A program made the position numbers and the translations under genes. Positions 39,647 through 41,274 of a stretch of DNA of 41,274 nucleotides are shown here, one piece after another. The stretch comes from an uncultured Eubacteriales bacterium. GTDB taxonomy: Bacteria; Bacillota; Clostridia; Christensenellales; Aristaeellaceae. The notes below the pieces were generated by a model, which saw only the letters and a list, made by a program, of their open reading frames with translations, had not been told where the DNA came from and did no database searches. Each line of letters starts with the position of its first letter. The first letter of the stretch is position 1. The stretch is taken from assembly GCA_902790525.1 (NCBI GenBank), contig CADASI010000008.1:1-41274 (forward strand). Reading direction: 5' to 3'.

Positions 39647-40478
39647 CGGCCATGATCTCCCGGATGTCGTCGTTGTTTTTCAGCGCAAAGCCGAGGGTCT
39701 GCGGCAGGTTTTCATCGTCCAGCTCGTCCGCGCCCAGCGCCTGCAGGGCCATGGCCCAATCCAGCGCCTCCGCCACGGAGGGCTTCTTGGTCACCGCCTC
39801 CGACTGGCGAAGGTACGCCACCGCCCGGGCCACCTGGGACGCCAGCGCCTCTGAAAGCCCCGGGCGCTTCGCCCGCAGGATCTTGATCTCCCGCTCGACG
39901 TCCGGGTACTCCAGGTACAGGTACGCACACCGGCGGCGCAGCGCCTCGGACAGCGGGCGGGTGTGGTTGCTGGTCAGCACGATGAAGGGCACGCTGCGCG
40001 CGACCACGGTGCCGTACTCGGGGATGGTGACCTGCATCTCGCTCAAAAGCTCCAGCAGGAAGGCCTCGAACTCGGCGTCCGCCTTGTCGATCTCGTCGAT
40101 CAAAAGCACCACCGGCTCCTCCGAGCGTATGGACTTCAAAAGCGGACGCTCCAGCAGGAAGGCCTCGCCGAACAGGTCCTCCACCCGCTGGCCGCCGCCG
40201 CGGTTCATCTGTATGGACAGAAGCTGCTTTTGATAGTTCCACTCGTAAAGCGCCTTGGACTCGTCCAGCCCCTCGTAACATTGAAGCCTGATCAGCGGAC
40301 GCTCGAAGGCCCGGGCCGCTGCCTTGGCCACCTCCGTCTTGCCCACGCCCGCCGCGCCCTCGATCAGCAGCGGCCGGTTCAGCTGCATGGCGATGTACAA
40401 CGTGGCCGCCAGCGCGTCGTCCGCGATGTAGTTTTCCCCGTTCAGTTTTGCCTTGAGTGCGTTCAGCGCATCCCGCAA
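39618..40478 (-). CDS. MoxR family AAA+ ATPase
   Basis: A 286-residue MoxR ATPase. Walker A is EGAAGVGKTE (~40-49), Walker B is VVLLIDEIDKAD (~122), sensor 1 is VLTSNHTRPLS (~170), and the arginine finger region is RRRCAYLYL. It forms hexamers that work with the vWA protein encoded next. The start is TTG at 40478, with AGGGAAG about nine bases upstream. It overlaps the vWA gene by 29 bp, so the two are coupled. Confidence 0.92.
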   Translation of the reverse strand: MRDALNALKAKLNGENYIADDALAATLYIAMQLNRPLLIEGAAGVGKTEVAKAAARAFERPLIRLQCYEGLDESKALYEWNYQKQLLSIQMNRGGGQRVEDLFGEAFLLERPLLKSIRSEEPVVLLIDEIDKADAEFEAFLLELLSEMQVTIPEYGTVVARSVPFIVLTSNHTRPLSEALRRRCAYLYLEYPDVEREIKILRAKRPGLSEALASQVARAVAYLRQSEAVTKKPSVAEALDWAMALQALGADELDDENLPQTLGFALKNNDDIREIMADDEFIRAIL

Positions 40479-40496
40479 GGGATCACTTCCCTTCGT

Positions 40497-40545
40497 TCAG
40501 AGTTCAGAGTGCAGAGTACAGAGTGCAGAGTGCAGAGTGCAGAGT
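40497..40545 (+). repeat. Heptamer array (7 units, mainly GCAGAGT)
   Basis: Seven uninterrupted 7-bp units: TCAGAGT, TCAGAGT, GCAGAGT, ACAGAGT, GCAGAGT, GCAGAGT, GCAGAGT. It lies 19 bp from the moxR start codon, between moxR and the ferredoxin gene, and would be in the moxR leader if that gene is transcribed from the ferredoxin promoter. Confidence 0.93.
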
Positions 40546-40556
40546 GCAGATATGTT

Positions 40557-40590
40557 TCCAGCCCGCGCGAAAACGGCGCGGGCTGGAAGG
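40557..40590. terminator. Hairpin downstream of the ferredoxin gene
   Basis: An 11-bp stem (CCAGCCCGCGC / GCGCGGGCTGG) with a short loop, without a T run. It is probably a 3' end hairpin or attenuator between the ferredoxin and moxR genes. Confidence 0.5.
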
Positions 40591-40605
40591 GGCCGGGAGC
40601 ATCCG

Positions 40606-40986
40606 TTACTTTTCGATGATCTCGAGCAGCTCCATCGGGCAGGCCTTGGCGCAGATGCCGCAGGCGATGCACTTGGTGGCGGTGTCGCCCAGGGTCATGA
40701 CCTGCATCGGGCAGGCCTTCACGCACTCGCCGCAGGCGGTGCACAGCTTTTTGTTGATCATATAGACGCCGGTCTTGGGATTCTGGCTGATGGCGTTGTT
40801 GGGACAGGTGCGGGCGCACTTGCCGCACTGTATGCAGGTCTTGACCTTCACGTCGCCCTTGTTGTCCACGATCCGGATGCAGCTTTTATCCGGATCGAAC
40901 ACCTTGTAAAACGCCTCGGAGCACGCGCGCACGCAGCTCAGGCACGCCATGCACTCGATACCCTTTTTGACCGCCAGTTTCTTCAT
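40606..40986 (-). CDS. Polyferredoxin-like 4Fe-4S protein with four cluster motifs
   Basis: A 126-residue iron-sulfur protein with four Cys motifs: CMACLSCVRAC, CIQCGKCARTC, CTACGECVKAC and CIACGICAKAC, each fit to bind a [4Fe-4S] cluster with partners. This is the HycB/HybA-like electron-carrier arrangement. The electron partner is not in the window. The start at 40986 has GGAGG nine bases upstream. Confidence 0.88.
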   Translation of the reverse strand: MKKLAVKKGIECMACLSCVRACSEAFYKVFDPDKSCIRIVDNKGDVKVKTCIQCGKCARTCPNNAISQNPKTGVYMINKKLCTACGECVKACPMQVMTLGDTATKCIACGICAKACPMELLEIIEK

Positions 40987-41020
40987 GAAGGATTACCTCC
41001 CAAATTATTGTAGTGTCACC

Positions 41021-41049
41021 ATTATACAGGAGCAGGGGCATATTTGTAA
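41021..41049 (-). promoter_or_regulatory. SigA promoter for the ferredoxin gene
   Basis: Minus strand TTACAA (41049-41044), 17 bp, TATAAT (41026-41021), 35 bp before the start codon. Confidence 0.7.
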
Positions 41050-41166
41050 ATCCTAACTTAATTTATAGATACCTAACCGTTACATGAAAGGGTTGCATTC
41101 ATCGGAATTTTACACGGATTTATTGATATATTGGGCTTCGGCTATGCCCCAGGGGGGGATATGACC

Positions 41167-41195
41167 TTGACTTTGTGACAGGCATTTGATAAAAT
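41167..41195 (+). promoter_or_regulatory. SigA promoter facing out of the window
   Basis: TTGACT (41167-41172), 17 bp, TAAAAT (41190-41195). The transcript would run off the right edge. I see no start codon with a ribosome site in the last 70 bases, so the product is unknown. The stretch 41050-41166 holds nothing I recognise. Confidence 0.6.
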
Positions 41196-41274
41196 AAATC
41201 TGACCGTGGATGGGTGTGTGCTGTCACGGTTTGCGCGCTGCTCAAGGGTTTATGGCTTCACCGTGTGTGGGGTT

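Noticed and set aside
40497-40545. GCAGAGT array considered as a CRISPR or coding repeat
   Set aside because: Units are 7 bp without spacers, and it lies outside any gene with a ribosome site.

Overview
The window is a piece of a high-GC (roughly 60-65% by eye) chromosome from a spore-forming Firmicute. Three things point there: a complete gerA-type spore germination operon, strong GGAGG ribosome sites with frequent TTG/GTG starts, and SigA-type TTGACA/TATAAT promoters. Two huge secreted proteins built from Ig-like Big_2 repeats and very acidic low-complexity segments suggest an uncultured gut or rumen Clostridia (Christensenellales-like). That placement is inference. I see no rRNA, tRNA, prophage, CRISPR array or intact transposase; the region reads as core chromosome with short dispersed repeats in its intergenic gaps.

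Layout. 1-3.5 kb: possible IS end, CorC/CNNM transporter, RNase R. 3.5-6.8 kb: repeat-rich gap, M18 aminopeptidase, and a divergent DUF4432/DUF3783 pair. 6.8-10.3 kb: secreted Ig-like NlpC/P60 protein. 10.5-14.3 kb: MscL, SpoOB-type histidine kinase, CbiC-like protein, YebC, RecX. 14.3-16.2 kb: two-domain ThyX with an HD nucleotidase. 16.5-19.3 kb: secreted Ig-like protein with a phage-tail-lysozyme domain. 19.5-22.9 kb: radA, an M23 peptidase and a PLP enzyme. 23-24.4 kb: membrane protein with a degenerate metallophosphoesterase domain. 24.6-28.2 kb: gerA/gerB/gerC. 28.4-31.2 kb: GGDEF-EAL-PAS protein. 31.3-32.0 kb: SSB-like protein under a LexA box. 32.3-36.9 kb: giant peptidoglycan-binding lipoprotein fused in frame to a NUDIX hydrolase. 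36.9-37.3 kb: a structured ncRNA with its own promoter and terminator. 37.3-41 kb: MetA, vWA/CoxE-like and MoxR pair, four-cluster ferredoxin.

How the genes fit together. Cell-wall biology dominates: an NlpC/P60 peptidase, a lysozyme-like enzyme, an M23 peptidase and a peptidoglycan-binding lipoprotein, several with an acidic region straight after the signal peptide. A DNA maintenance theme runs alongside (RadA, RecX, YebC, LexA-controlled SSB-like protein, ThyX). The most unusual material is non-coding: (i) phased 7-bp arrays whose units fit NNRGART although the unit differs between arrays; (ii) GTAGGGGCG-ended palindromes; (iii) a 75-bp element present twice, each time directly behind a stop codon; and (iv) a ~230-nt structured RNA whose promoter is built into the metA terminator.
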